Of a stretch of 64,000 nt of DNA, positions 33,325 through 41,854 are shown one piece after another. The position numbers and the translations under genes are program-made. This DNA is from Chroogloeocystis siderophila 5.2 s.c.1 (GTDB taxonomy: Bacteria; Cyanobacteriota; Cyanobacteriia; Cyanobacteriales; Chroococcidiopsidaceae), in contig NZ_MRCC01000005.1 in the NCBI RefSeq assembly GCF_001904655.1, forward strand, positions 1 through 64,000. The letters run 5' to 3'. Position 1 is the first letter of the stretch. Every line of letters begins with the position of its first letter. The notes under the pieces were generated by a model. It ran no database searches. It saw only the letters and a list, made by a program, of their open reading frames with translations, and was not told the origin of the DNA.

Positions 33325-34317
33325 ATGCAAGTTATTTTTAAAGTTATTCGGCAAAAAGAAAATTCTCCAGCCCAAGCCCAGACATACCAGTTAGAAGTTG
33401 AGCCAGGTAATACAATTTTAGATTGCCTAAATCGCATCAAGTGGGAGCAAGACGGAAGTTTAGCATTTCGGAAAAATTGTCGCAATACGATTTGTGGCAG
33501 TTGTGCAATGCGGATTAACGGACGTTCGGCTTTAGCGTGTAAGGAAAACGTCGGTAGTGAAGTTCAAAGATTACAAAACATCGAGGGTGACGCGATAACT
33601 CCAGAAATTATGCTGGCACCATTAGGAAATATGCCCGTCATCAAAGACCTAGTGGTAGATATGGATAGTTTTTGGAAACATTTAGAGGCGGTAGAACCTT
33701 ATATCAGTTCAAGCGCTAGAAAAATACCAGAACGCGAATTTTTACAAACTCCACAAGAGCGATCGCGTCTCGATCAAACGGGTAATTGCATTATGTGTGG
33801 TGCGTGCTATTCCGAATGCAATGCGCGGGAAATCAATTCCGATTTTGTCGGTCCTCATGCGCTTGCCAAAGCGTACCGTATGGTAACAGATTCACGCGAT
33901 ACTCAAACTGAAACGCGCTTGGAAAAATATAATATTGGCACTCAAGGTGTATGGGGTTGTACGCGCTGTTTTTATTGCAATAGTGTGTGTCCGATGGATG
34001 TTGCACCTTTGGATCAAATCAGCAAAATCAAACAAGAAATCTTAGCGAATAAGGAAGTACCAGATAGTATCCCGATTCGACACCGCAAAGGATTAATTGA
34101 ACTTGTAAAGCAAGGCGGCTGGATTAATGAACCGAAATTTGTTCTTCAAGTTGTCGGCGATTACTTCCGCGACCTCGAAGGTTTATTGCGAATTACACCG
34201 CTTGGTTTCAAAATGCTCATTCGCGGTAAATTTCCACTTCATTTTGAACCATCAACGGGTACAGAAGAAGTGCGATCGCTGATTGAATCGGTACAACAAA
34301 AGAGAGGTGAGGGGTGA
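33325..34317 (+). CDS. sdhB: Succinate dehydrogenase/fumarate reductase iron-sulfur subunit
   Basis: A 330-residue electron-transfer subunit. The N-terminal plant-type ferredoxin domain has CRNTICGSCAMRINGRSALAC for the [2Fe-2S] cluster. The C-terminal domain has CIMCGACYSEC and CTRCFYCNSVCPMDVAPL for the two further clusters. It passes electrons from succinate to the plastoquinone pool at the thylakoid or plasma membrane. The C-terminal tail is longer than in E. coli SdhB, as in other cyanobacteria. The flavoprotein subunit is not next to it. Confidence 0.93.
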   Translation: MQVIFKVIRQKENSPAQAQTYQLEVEPGNTILDCLNRIKWEQDGSLAFRKNCRNTICGSCAMRINGRSALACKENVGSEVQRLQNIEGDAITPEIMLAPLGNMPVIKDLVVDMDSFWKHLEAVEPYISSSARKIPEREFLQTPQERSRLDQTGNCIMCGACYSECNAREINSDFVGPHALAKAYRMVTDSRDTQTETRLEKYNIGTQGVWGCTRCFYCNSVCPMDVAPLDQISKIKQEILANKEVPDSIPIRHRKGLIELVKQGGWINEPKFVLQVVGDYFRDLEGLLRITPLGFKMLIRGKFPLHFEPSTGTEEVRSLIESVQQKRGEG

Positions 34318-34418
34318 GGAAGTAGTTATGAGTGGCTAGTAACTAGTGGGTAGTGAAAAGAGAAGATTATCTATAGTTTTCTTTCCTGCATCTAAAGTTA
34401 CCCCTGTCCTATCTCTTT

Positions 34419-34943
34419 TTATTGAGGTTCAGTTGGGATATTGATTGGTTGTCCGGCGCGATCATAGACGAGAATATCCCACTGTCCGTTAGCACTTGAT
34501 TCAAAGGCAATTCGATTGCCATCAGCGCTAATTGTTGGGTTACGAACTTCGGCTTGTAAGTTAGTTGTCAAGTTCCGTAACTGGCGGGTTTCGCGGTCAT
34601 ACAAAAAGATGCCAGACTTTCCTTGACGATTGCTAGCAAATACAATGTACCGACCATTTTTGGATAAAGCAGGACTTGAGGCGATCGCATCAAACGAATT
34701 TAATCCTGGTAAGTCAACTAATCTACGGCTCACCATATCAAACAAATAAATATCTTGACGCCCAAAGCGGTCCGAACTAAAGACGATGTATCTTCCAGAG
34801 ACGCGCGGCGTCAGTTCAGCCGCAGGGCTATTCAGGCTTCTTCCTCCTGAATCAAAGGGAAAGTTTAATAGCCGCGAGGAACCGCCACAGCTACTCAGTA
34901 ATACTGTTAAGATAATTGTGATTAAGATAACTAAGCGTTTCAC
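34419..34943 (-). CDS. TolB-like beta-propeller lipoprotein (short)
   Basis: A 174-residue lipoprotein with lipobox LLSSC near residue 19. The mature part is made of WD40-like PD40 repeats: SGRYIVFSSDRFGRQDIYLFDM, NGRYIVFASNRQGKSGIFLYD and GNRIAFESSANGQWDILVYD. Only about three repeats are present, fewer than the six blades of a full TolB propeller, so it must pair or act as a partial blade set. A paralogue of similar size follows at 35063-35629 on the same strand. Confidence 0.75.
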   Translation of the reverse strand: MKRLVILITIILTVLLSSCGGSSRLLNFPFDSGGRSLNSPAAELTPRVSGRYIVFSSDRFGRQDIYLFDMVSRRLVDLPGLNSFDAIASSPALSKNGRYIVFASNRQGKSGIFLYDRETRQLRNLTTNLQAEVRNPTISADGNRIAFESSANGQWDILVYDRAGQPINIPTEPQ

Positions 34944-34978
34944 AAACCGATTGATAGACTCAAAATTAGGCTTGATAG

Positions 34979-35015
34979 CAGTTGACAGTGAAGAGAGTGT
35001 GGGAAGACTTTGTCA
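34979..35015 (+). repeat. 37-base dispersed repeat, copy 2
   Basis: Identical over 37 bases to 27427-27463. It lies between the two TolB-like paralogues and is followed by CAGCTGTCAACTG, which folds back on its own start (CAGTTGACAG). Just after it, CCGACT-AA-AGTCGG (35042-35055) forms a small hairpin at the end of the next gene. Confidence 0.8.
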
Positions 35016-35062
35016 GCTGTCAACTGTTTGTTCGGGTAGCCCCGACTAAAGTCGGAAGGCAT

Positions 35063-35629
35063 CTACGATTTACGACCTTCAATAGGAACACCGTCAGGAA
35101 TATCTAGTTCAATTCGAGAACCTCGATCGAGGACTTCAATATCCCACTGACCATTAATACTACTCTCAACGACGATGTAGCGACCATCAGGACTAATGCT
35201 CGGATTGCGAACCCATCCTTGATACCATCGGCTTAAAATCTGTCGCTGTCGCGTCACGCGATCGTAGAGTACTAAACTTGGTCTTCCTTGGTCGTTAATA
35301 ATACAGACAATGTAGCGTCCTGTATAACTAATGCTAGGGCTTTCTGCAACGGCTTCAGGGCGGTCTTGTAAGCGCGGTAAAGGTAGCAAAACCTGCGCTT
35401 GCAGGTCATACAAGAGGAGACGACGACTACCGTCACGGTTAGAGATAAAAGCTACGTAGCGACCATCACCACTCAATGCCGGTTGTTCATCAGTATATCG
35501 GCTGTTTAGACTAGCGGGAGTGCTGAGGCGATCAATAGGAGTACACGCGATCGCAAAAATCAATAACCCCAAACCTAGACAAAGATAAATCCAGTGCTGA
35601 AGCCACCATTTTGCTAAAAATTTTCTCAC
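35063..35629 (-). CDS. TolB-like beta-propeller lipoprotein (short), paralogue
   Basis: A 188-residue protein with a hydrophobic N-terminal segment and Cys in the lipobox-like FAIACTP. Its PD40 repeats read DGRYVAFISNRDGSRRLLLYD, TGRYIVCIINDQGRPSLVLYD and DGRYIVVESSINGQWDIEVLD, clearly parallel to those of the 34419 protein. The two are an old tandem duplication: same order, same length, moderate identity. Function unknown; probably anchored on the periplasmic side. Confidence 0.75.
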   Translation of the reverse strand: MRKFLAKWWLQHWIYLCLGLGLLIFAIACTPIDRLSTPASLNSRYTDEQPALSGDGRYVAFISNRDGSRRLLLYDLQAQVLLPLPRLQDRPEAVAESPSISYTGRYIVCIINDQGRPSLVLYDRVTRQRQILSRWYQGWVRNPSISPDGRYIVVESSINGQWDIEVLDRGSRIELDIPDGVPIEGRKS

Positions 35630-35802
35630 CTCAAGTCTACTTTTATGCCCCTGCCCAAGCTGACATTCAGCATTTTAGTATCTTTAGGGCATAACTTGAC
35701 CACACTCACTCAAAGTATTAGCTAATTAGCAACTGACAATTAGGGCTAATCGCATAAGTATAGATATATGGCTTTAGTTTGACCTATAAGTAAAGTATTG
35801 AA

Positions 35803-36693
35803 CTAAGGTTCGTCAAACCTGACTGAATTATCAAAATCACTATCAGATGAATCAACAGGCTTGTAATCTACATAATCTGTTGGCGTTGCCTCAACATCCT
35901 CTCTTCTTCGAGACGTACCTTGTGCAGGACGCCGCTTTCGCGTTGGTCGAGATGTCGTACTAGAGCTATCTTTGTCTTCCCACGAAGAATCACTACTTCT
36001 TGTAGAACGCGATGGTCTACTCGCGCTGCTGCTACCGACATCATCCCAACTACTATCTGATTTAGGATATCCCCATTCATCAACTTCTGGGCGCTCAGTG
36101 GTTGGACGGCTTGTCGGACGAGAAGGACGACGGCGCTTAGTTGCTTTATCTGCTGGTGCTAAGCGTTCAGAACTGCTACCGCGATTCGAGTACCGACGCC
36201 GAGGTTCATCATCGTAGTCATCGGTCGAATTACGACGGCCTTCGTCTTCATAGTCGGTGGTTCGTGCTGGGCGCGTTTCTTTTGTTCCCTGAATTCTTCT
36301 TCTAGGGTTAATTGTCGGGCGTTCTTCGTAAAGTGGCTCAAGTTCATCTAACTCGGCTTGATACTCATAAACGGGACTAACTGGTCTTTCTTCGTCTACA
36401 ATTCGCGTGTTGCGTTTGGCTTGTTCAGTAGCAACACCACGCAGTCGGACGCTTTCAACCGCAAAGAAGATTGCTGAACCCGTGAGTAGTAATTGACCAA
36501 ATTGCAAAATCGGGTCTAATCGCCAGCCTTGAAATAGAAGAATAAAACCGCACAGTAACCCGACAGCCGCAAAAAAGATGTCATGATCTCGCGATAGCTC
36601 TGGACGCACTGAGCGCAGGAAATATAGCCCTGCACCAGCTACAGCTAAGAAGATGCCCAGGATACTCGCTGAATTTAGTCCAAAGTTAACCAT
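35803..36693 (-). CDS. ycf66: Ycf66-family membrane protein
   Basis: A 296-residue protein. The N-terminal 90 residues have three hydrophobic segments and match Ycf66 (FGLNSASILGIFLAVAGAGLYFLRS, HDIFFAAVGLLCGFILLFQGWRLDPILQF, AIFFAVESVRLRG). The rest is a long, charged, low-complexity tail rich in Arg, Ser, Asp and Glu, probably disordered. Ycf66 is conserved in cyanobacteria and some plastids; its role is not established. It is downstream of psbX on the same strand. Confidence 0.88.
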   Translation of the reverse strand: MVNFGLNSASILGIFLAVAGAGLYFLRSVRPELSRDHDIFFAAVGLLCGFILLFQGWRLDPILQFGQLLLTGSAIFFAVESVRLRGVATEQAKRNTRIVDEERPVSPVYEYQAELDELEPLYEERPTINPRRRIQGTKETRPARTTDYEDEGRRNSTDDYDDEPRRRYSNRGSSSERLAPADKATKRRRPSRPTSRPTTERPEVDEWGYPKSDSSWDDVGSSSASRPSRSTRSSDSSWEDKDSSSTTSRPTRKRRPAQGTSRRREDVEATPTDYVDYKPVDSSDSDFDNSVRFDEP

Positions 36694-36871
36694 TTCTGTT
36701 CTCTCAAGTATGTCTTATCCTAACGAGTGCAGCCGAAAATCACCATAGGGATCTGGGCATTGTCTTTGTTGCGTACGCCAATCGATATTATTTAAATATA
36801 CGCTTGTATGCAACTCATTTACTCGCTACACATCTATGACACAACTACAGCACGCGTTAGTAAAATTGATA

Positions 36872-36890
36872 GGGAGTCGTTGAGACTCCC
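36872..36890 (-). terminator. Terminator after psbX
   Basis: Perfect seven-base inverted repeat GGGAGTC / GACTCCC with a five-base loop, nine bases past the psbX stop on the minus strand, followed by CTATCAATTTT. It would separate psbX from ycf66 transcription. Confidence 0.6.
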
Positions 36891-36898
36891 TAAATCTA

Positions 36899-37018
36899 TT
36901 ATGAGCGCTGGATTTTATCCTTTTGACTAATAAAAATCAAACCAACTGTTGCTGGAACAACAACAATTAAAAGTCCTGCAAGCAAACTATAAAAGAAATT
37001 CATTAAAGAGGGTGTCAT
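36899..37018 (-). CDS. psbX: Photosystem II protein PsbX
   Basis: A 39-residue single-helix membrane protein that is easily missed because of its size. It begins MTPSLMNFFYSLLAGLL, has one hydrophobic helix, and ends FISQKDKIQRS, the pattern of cyanobacterial PsbX. PsbX sits at the edge of the PSII core near cytochrome b559 and influences the QB plastoquinone site. Its neighbour downstream is ycf66. Confidence 0.88.
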   Translation of the reverse strand: MTPSLMNFFYSLLAGLLIVVVPATVGLIFISQKDKIQRS

Positions 37019-37138
37019 AGATTTGCAACCTTTTTGCACACTTCGATCTTAATTTTAATCTTCTGTCACACCATTGAGAAGCTCATCGTGTACTGTTTTA
37101 GATTAATACTCCATCTTTACAAGCAATAATGAGCCACA

Positions 37139-37336
37139 GTGGAAATAGTTTTACGCGCTACAATTTCTCCACAGACTGCTAACGACCCTTTTTTAGTTAA
37201 AATACTAAAATATTTACAAAAATTAAAAAACAAAGGTTGTAGCCGTAGTGTCGTGACTTCAGTTGCTACATCTCGGTCTCGATGGAGTGCTTCTTCAGTA
37301 TTTAGGTACTTTTGCAGCTTACTAGTCAATTTTTGA
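37139..37336 (+). CDS. Possible small protein, uncertain
   Basis: A 65-codon frame from a GTG, ending 23 bases before the ycf19 start. The first half reads naturally (RATISPQTANDPFLVKILKYL), the second half is Ser/Arg rich. No family was recognised and an antisense frame of similar size exists. It may be a gene, a relic or chance; the rest of 37019-37359 shows nothing else. Confidence 0.25.
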   Translation: MEIVLRATISPQTANDPFLVKILKYLQKLKNKGCSRSVVTSVATSRSRWSASSVFRYFCSLLVNF

Positions 37337-37359
37337 GTTGTTTCGCCGCTAATATCGAT

Positions 37360-37653
37360 ATGAGCGCTGTTACTCTGACAAATTGGATTCTTGGTTCTGT
37401 TTTGGGACTAATGATCTTGTTATTTCTTTTCCGCATCGTTCTGACGTGGTATCCACAAGTTGATCTCAAACGCTTTCCTTTCAACGTCATTGCTGTAACC
37501 ACGGAACCCTTTTTAGCGCCTTTGCGCAAGCTAGTACCGCCAATCGGCGGAGTCGATATTACTCCTGTGATTTGGCTTGGAATTGTCAGCTTGCTGCGCG
37601 AGCTACTGTTAGGTCAGCAAGGACTACTGACAATGGCTACGCGTTTGCACTGA
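37360..37653 (+). CDS. YggT/Ycf19-family membrane protein
   Basis: A 97-residue protein with two hydrophobic segments. The N-terminal one is followed by FRIVLTWYPQVDLKRFPFNVIAVTTEPFLAPLRKLVPPIGGVDITPV, the YggT/Ycf19 signature. The family helps thylakoid or septum membrane organisation in cyanobacteria and plastids, and cytochrome assembly in some cases. The ATG at 37360 is chosen since the longer frame's extra residues are not conserved. Confidence 0.88.
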   Translation: MSAVTLTNWILGSVLGLMILLFLFRIVLTWYPQVDLKRFPFNVIAVTTEPFLAPLRKLVPPIGGVDITPVIWLGIVSLLRELLLGQQGLLTMATRLH

Positions 37654-37715
37654 AAAGAGGGGTGAGTGAATAGCGATTGAAGCTCTTCTGACCTGCAAAC
37701 CTTGAACACTGACCT

Positions 37716-39071
37716 CTAATTTCCCCTTGAGAACATAACGCGTTCGACAAAGTTCGTATAGACGTCGCCTTTTAAAAACTCTGGTGTTTCTAAAATCCTT
37801 TGATGGAAGTTGATTGTTGTGGGCAAGCCAGTCAAGGCACATTCGCGTAAAGCACGTTTCATGCGTTTAATGGCGCTGGCACGATCTGGACCCCACACGA
37901 TTAATTTGGCAATCAATGAATCGTAGTAGGGAGGAATTTGATAATCGGTGTAAACGTGAGAATCCATGCGGACACCAGGACCACCAGGTGGTAAGTAGCC
38001 GCTAATCCGACCTGGAGACGGACGAAAGTCATGATCTGGGTCTTCAGCATTAATGCGACATTCGATCGCATGACCGCGTAGTATAACTTGGTCTTGAGTC
38101 AACTGAAGTTTTTCACCTTGGGCTACGCGAATTTGTTCAGCTACTAAGTCAAGTCCAGTAATCATTTCGGTGACGGGATGCTCAACTTGAATCCGCGTAT
38201 TCATTTCCATAAAATAAAATTCGCCGTTGGGAGCAAGGAGAAATTCCACTGTACCTGCACCAACATAATCAATCGACTTAGCCGCCTTTACCGCAGCTTC
38301 TCCCATTTTTTCGCGGAGTTCAGGAGTGAGTGCGGGGCTAGGTGCTTCTTCTAATAATTTTTGGTGACGGCGTTGAATCGAACAATCGCGTTCACCGAGG
38401 TGAATCACGTTACCGTAGCTATCTGCAAGAATTTGAAATTCGATATGGCGCGGACGTTCGATAAATTTTTCGAGATATAGTCCAGGATTACCGAAGGCAG
38501 CTTCAGCTTCTCCTTGGGCGGCTAAAAAAAGTTTGGTGATTTCACTATCGTCGCGGACAAGACGCATTCCACGTCCGCCACCGCCTGCTGTCGCTTTGAC
38601 GATGACCGGATAGCCAATTTGACGCGCGATCGCAGTCGCTTCGAGTTCGTCTTTGAGTAAGCCATCGCTACCAGGCACAATCGGCACGCCCGCGCGAATC
38701 ATCGTTTCTTTCGCCGTTGATTTATCGCCCATCGCGCGAATCGCTTCGGGAGAAGGACCAATGAATGTAATTTGATGATCGCTGCAAATTTCGGCAAATC
38801 GGGCATTTTCAGCTAAAAATCCATACCCTGGGTGAATCGCCGTGGCGTTGCGCGTTAAAGCTGCGGCGATAATTCGCGGAATATTTAGATAACTTTTGCT
38901 ACTTGGAGCCTCGCCGATGCATACCGCTTCATCCGCAAGCTGGACGTGGAGAGAATCGCGGTCAACAGTCGAATGAACTGCAACAGTGGCAATTCCCATT
39001 TCTTCACAGGCACGAATAATCCGCAGGGCAATTTCTCCCCGATTGGCAATGAGTATTTTAGAAAAGTGCAT
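37716..39071 (-). CDS. accC: Biotin carboxylase, acetyl-CoA carboxylase subunit
   Basis: A 451-residue ATP-grasp enzyme that carboxylates the biotin on AccB, the first step of fatty-acid synthesis. It shows the N-terminal [23 protein letters not shown], the glycine-rich ATP lid [13 protein letters not shown], metal-ligand [14 protein letters not shown], and the biotin-carboxylase C-terminal domain [20 protein letters not shown]. It matches the family in full. It stands apart from accB, as is common in cyanobacteria. Confidence 0.96.
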   Translation of the reverse strand: MHFSKILIANRGEIALRIIRACEEMGIATVAVHSTVDRDSLHVQLADEAVCIGEAPSSKSYLNIPRIIAAALTRNATAIHPGYGFLAENARFAEICSDHQITFIGPSPEAIRAMGDKSTAKETMIRAGVPIVPGSDGLLKDELEATAIARQIGYPVIVKATAGGGGRGMRLVRDDSEITKLFLAAQGEAEAAFGNPGLYLEKFIERPRHIEFQILADSYGNVIHLGERDCSIQRRHQKLLEEAPSPALTPELREKMGEAAVKAAKSIDYVGAGTVEFLLAPNGEFYFMEMNTRIQVEHPVTEMITGLDLVAEQIRVAQGEKLQLTQDQVILRGHAIECRINAEDPDHDFRPSPGRISGYLPPGGPGVRMDSHVYTDYQIPPYYDSLIAKLIVWGPDRASAIKRMKRALRECALTGLPTTINFHQRILETPEFLKGDVYTNFVERVMFSRGN

Positions 39072-39217
39072 TTGTCAGCAATACCAACAGTTAGAATAAT
39101 TGCTCTCGCTAACTCCTAGAACTTCTCTACAGCGGCAGTGCGATCGCGTAGCTTCAGCATACAGTAAATCTGCAACGAAATTGCGCGTAATCTGCTACTA
39201 TCTATAGTTAGTCGAAA

Positions 39218-39299
39218 GCGGATGTGGTGGAACTGGTAGACACGCACGTTTGAGGGGCGTGTGGCTTACGCCTTGCGAGTTCGAGTCTCGCCATCCGCA
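39218..39299 (+). tRNA. tRNA-Leu (anticodon GAG)
   Basis: 82-base class II tRNA. Acceptor stem GCGGATG pairs with CATCCGC at the 3' end, discriminator A. D-arm GTGGAACTGGTAGACAC. Anticodon arm CACGT-TTGAGGG-GCGTG, giving anticodon GAG (Leu, CUC/CUU). A long variable arm and the T-loop GTTCGAGTC follow. CCA is not encoded. Confidence 0.95.
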
Positions 39300-39311
39300 T
39301 CAAGATGCATT

Positions 39312-39336
39312 AGGAGCGAGGAGCGAGGGGCTAGAG
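39312..39336. repeat. GAGGAGCGAGG tandem repeat
   Basis: Units of AGGAGCGAGGAGCGAGGGG just downstream of tRNA-Leu, the same family as at 17765 and, inverted, 21255. Confidence 0.7.
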
Positions 39337-39386
39337 TTTAGTTGTCAAATTTTTCCTCTGAACCTCCGACTCCCGATCTTTGATCC

Positions 39387-40844
39387 CTATAGCGTACCAA
39401 ACCCTTTTTTCTTCTTTTCCTTTTTCTTCTTCTTGGCTGTACCACCGCCGCTATAGCCGCGCCAACCTGGTGCGGAAGGACGATTACCAGCAGCGGCAAG
39501 AGGATTGCCCATACCGTCACCGAACATTCCAGGCATTCCAGGGAAGCCGCCTTGCGTCATTTGTTGCATGAGCGATCGCATTTTCTGGAAATCACCCACT
39601 AACTTATTCACATCGGCTTCTTTGTAACCCGAACCATTTGCAATCCGTTTTCTGCGACTTGGAGAACTAGCGAGTAAATCAGGATCGCGGCGTTCTTGCG
39701 CGGTCATTGAATTAATCATTGCCTCGGCACGCTTTAGCTGCGTTTCGCCTTGCTTGAGTTGATCTTCCGATAACTTATTCATGCCTGGAATCAGCTTCAT
39801 GATGCCGCCAAGCGAACCCATATTCTTTAGCAGCCGCATCTGCTTGAGGAAGTCGGTAAAGTCAAATTTTGCTGCCATAATTTTTTCTTGCATCTTGGCA
39901 GCATCCGCAAGGTCAATTTCCTCCTGCGCTTTTTCGACTAGCGTTAAGACATCACCCATTCCGAGAATTCGCGACGCCATGCGATCAGGGTAAAACGGTT
40001 GAAGTGCTTCGACTTTTTCCCCAACACCGACAAACTTAATCGGTTGACCGGAAATTTGGCGTACTGATAACGCTGCACCACCTCGGCTATCGCCATCAAG
40101 TTTCGTCAGAATTGCCCCTGTAATCCCAATTTCATCGTGAAACGTTCGCGTCAAATTTGCCGCTTCTTGACCTGTCATCGCGTCTACAACAAGTAGAACT
40201 TCATGGGGTTGCACCGCTTCTTTGATTTGGGCTAACTCTGCCATCATGTCTTGGTCAATTTGTAAGCGACCAGCCGTGTCAATAATGACGGTGTCTACTC
40301 CTTCGGCTTTTGCGCGTTCGACTCCCTGACGCGCAATTTCTACAGGGTTAGCATCACTTCCCATTTCAAACACAGGTACTTCGATTTGCTTACCTAGTGT
40401 CACTAATTGGTCGATCGCTGCAGGACGATAAACGTCGGTGGCTACCATCATGCAACTGCGATCTAACTTGCGTAGGTGCAATGCTAATTTAGCTGTTGCT
40501 GTTGTTTTTCCGGTTCCCTGTAAACCAGCCATCAGGACAATTGTCGGCGGTTGTTCCGCTTGTGCTAGAGGAACGTTTGTTTCCCCCATGACTTGCACAA
40601 GTTCTTCGTAAACAATTTTGATGAACTGCTGATCGGGTCGTACTCCAGCAATGACCTCAGCGCCTTGCGCATGAGATTCGACTTCAGCAATAAAGTCTTT
40701 GACTACCTGTAAATTAACGTCTGCTTCCAACAGCGCGCGACGCACTTCTCGGAGTGCTTCTTGAATGTTGGACTGGGTAATCTTGTCTTGACCCCGTAGC
40801 TTTTTCCAGGCAGACTCTAAACGGTCAGCAAGTGCATCAAACAT
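39387..40844 (-). CDS. ffh: Signal recognition particle protein (SRP54)
   Basis: A 485-residue GTPase that, with 4.5S RNA, targets membrane proteins to the translocon. The N domain opens MFDALADRLESAWKKLRGQ. The G domain has LQGTGKTTATAKLALHLR, VIIDTAGRLQIDQDMM and ILTKLDGDSRGGAALS. The M domain is Met-rich (RSLMQQMTQGGFPGMPGMFGDGMG). The C-terminus is an unusual lysine run, AKKKKKEKKKKGFGTL. Its length and motif order are normal. The RNA gene is not in this window. Confidence 0.96.
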   Translation of the reverse strand: MFDALADRLESAWKKLRGQDKITQSNIQEALREVRRALLEADVNLQVVKDFIAEVESHAQGAEVIAGVRPDQQFIKIVYEELVQVMGETNVPLAQAEQPPTIVLMAGLQGTGKTTATAKLALHLRKLDRSCMMVATDVYRPAAIDQLVTLGKQIEVPVFEMGSDANPVEIARQGVERAKAEGVDTVIIDTAGRLQIDQDMMAELAQIKEAVQPHEVLLVVDAMTGQEAANLTRTFHDEIGITGAILTKLDGDSRGGAALSVRQISGQPIKFVGVGEKVEALQPFYPDRMASRILGMGDVLTLVEKAQEEIDLADAAKMQEKIMAAKFDFTDFLKQMRLLKNMGSLGGIMKLIPGMNKLSEDQLKQGETQLKRAEAMINSMTAQERRDPDLLASSPSRRKRIANGSGYKEADVNKLVGDFQKMRSLMQQMTQGGFPGMPGMFGDGMGNPLAAAGNRPSAPGWRGYSGGGTAKKKKKEKKKKGFGTL

Positions 40845-40948
40845 AATTCGTCTATAAGTATTGTGTCAGCCAATTTGTTTGTCTACTTACTACGTTAAAT
40901 GCTTAGCTATCACTAAAGCTATTAACCGAAAAACGCTGATTGTCAGTT

Positions 40949-41034
40949 GAAGAAATTAAGGCACACTTTTTTACCAAAGATAAACAACTTAACACTGCGG
41001 TATTCCTAGAAGAAATTAAGGCACACTTTTTTAC
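40949..41034. repeat. 26-base direct repeat pair
   Basis: The 26-mer that starts GAAGAAATTAAGG and ends CACTTTTTTAC occurs at 40949-40974 and 41009-41034, separated by 34 unique bases. It lies in the 515-base gap upstream of ffh (minus) and of the small gene at 41361 (plus). No further copies or cas genes are near. The rest of the gap holds no gene I can support. Confidence 0.8.
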
Positions 41035-41360
41035 AACCTGGATTCAGCCTTTATCTCTCAACTTCTTCTCTCAAGCCGAGGCGCTTCTAAGGGTTTGTAG
41101 ATAAAAGTTCGCTATTGGAGGATTTAGGGAGTTTCTGTGCCCCTTAAATTTGAGCCTGAGGACTTGTGTATCAACCATAGCCTAACCTTGAGCGAGGGCA
41201 ATCATGCAAAGCAGAGCGATTGCGATCGCATCTTCAAATTATGAGGAAAATGTAAACTTTTGTTAAAGTAAGTCATTTTGTATTTTTAGCTACAGAATTG
41301 TCTGATATAGTGAACATGTAAAGCAAAAACGTAAACAAATTATTTAAAGAGGAAGCCGAT

Positions 41361-41564
41361 ATGTCTGCTCAAGATCAAGCTCGTGCCTTAATGATGCGTC
41401 ATCATCACCTGATCAGAAATCGTCAACAATCGATGCTTAACCGTGCAGCATCCGAAATGGGTCTAGATGGCACCGAATATCTTGACTATATTCAAGACAT
41501 CCAAGGTAAAGTAAATCCAAGCTTCCGCAGCACATATGACCGCAGTTCAGCCACGATGAGCTAA
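41361..41564 (+). CDS. Small conserved-looking hypothetical protein
   Basis: A 67-residue soluble, basic protein (MSAQDQARALMMRHHHLIRN...). It is His- and Met-rich near the start (RHHHL) and ends TYDRSSATMS. The good ribosome site AAGAGGAAG precedes the ATG, and a strong hairpin terminator follows, so this is very likely a real single-gene unit. No named family was recognised. The upstream region contains TATAGT at a promoter-like place and the 26-base direct repeats. Confidence 0.75.
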   Translation: MSAQDQARALMMRHHHLIRNRQQSMLNRAASEMGLDGTEYLDYIQDIQGKVNPSFRSTYDRSSATMS

Positions 41565-41689
41565 GTCTAAACACGTATTTTTGTGGCAATCTGAAGCATT
41601 CAACGCAACTAACTAATTTAATTACTCCACAATTTTACCTCTGAGGCGATGAGCCAGGGAAAACAAACCTAGTATATTAACCACAATCA

Positions 41690-41723
41690 GCCTTGCAAAA
41701 AGCTATCTTCATTTTTGTAAGGC
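41690..41723. other. Long hairpin downstream of the small gene
   Basis: GCCTTGCAAAAA (41690-41701) pairs with TTTTTGTAAGGC (41712-41723), 12 pairs with one G-T, around a ten-base loop. It may stabilise the 3' end of the 41361 transcript or be part of a small RNA. Confidence 0.55.
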
Positions 41724-41748
41724 AAAATTGCAAATCATTCTTACATTT

Positions 41749-41788
41749 GGGCATTCTTCAGTTATGAAGAAACGCCCTATATTTATTT
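41749..41788 (+). terminator. Rho-independent terminator
   Basis: Stem GGGC + TTCTTCA (41749-41760) pairs with TGAAGAA + GCCC (up to 41777), with a small asymmetric bulge and the loop GTTA, followed by TATATTTATTT. It would end transcription of the 41361 gene. Confidence 0.75.
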
Positions 41789-41854
41789 AAGTCAGTTAGC
41801 TAATCGCTTGAGTTCAGCCGCATAGTTTAGCCGGATAGTCGCATCAATGCTGAA

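Noticed and set aside
40949-41034. Two-repeat CRISPR array
   Set aside because: Only two copies, no palindromic repeat, no cas genes and no further spacer units; reported as a direct repeat instead.
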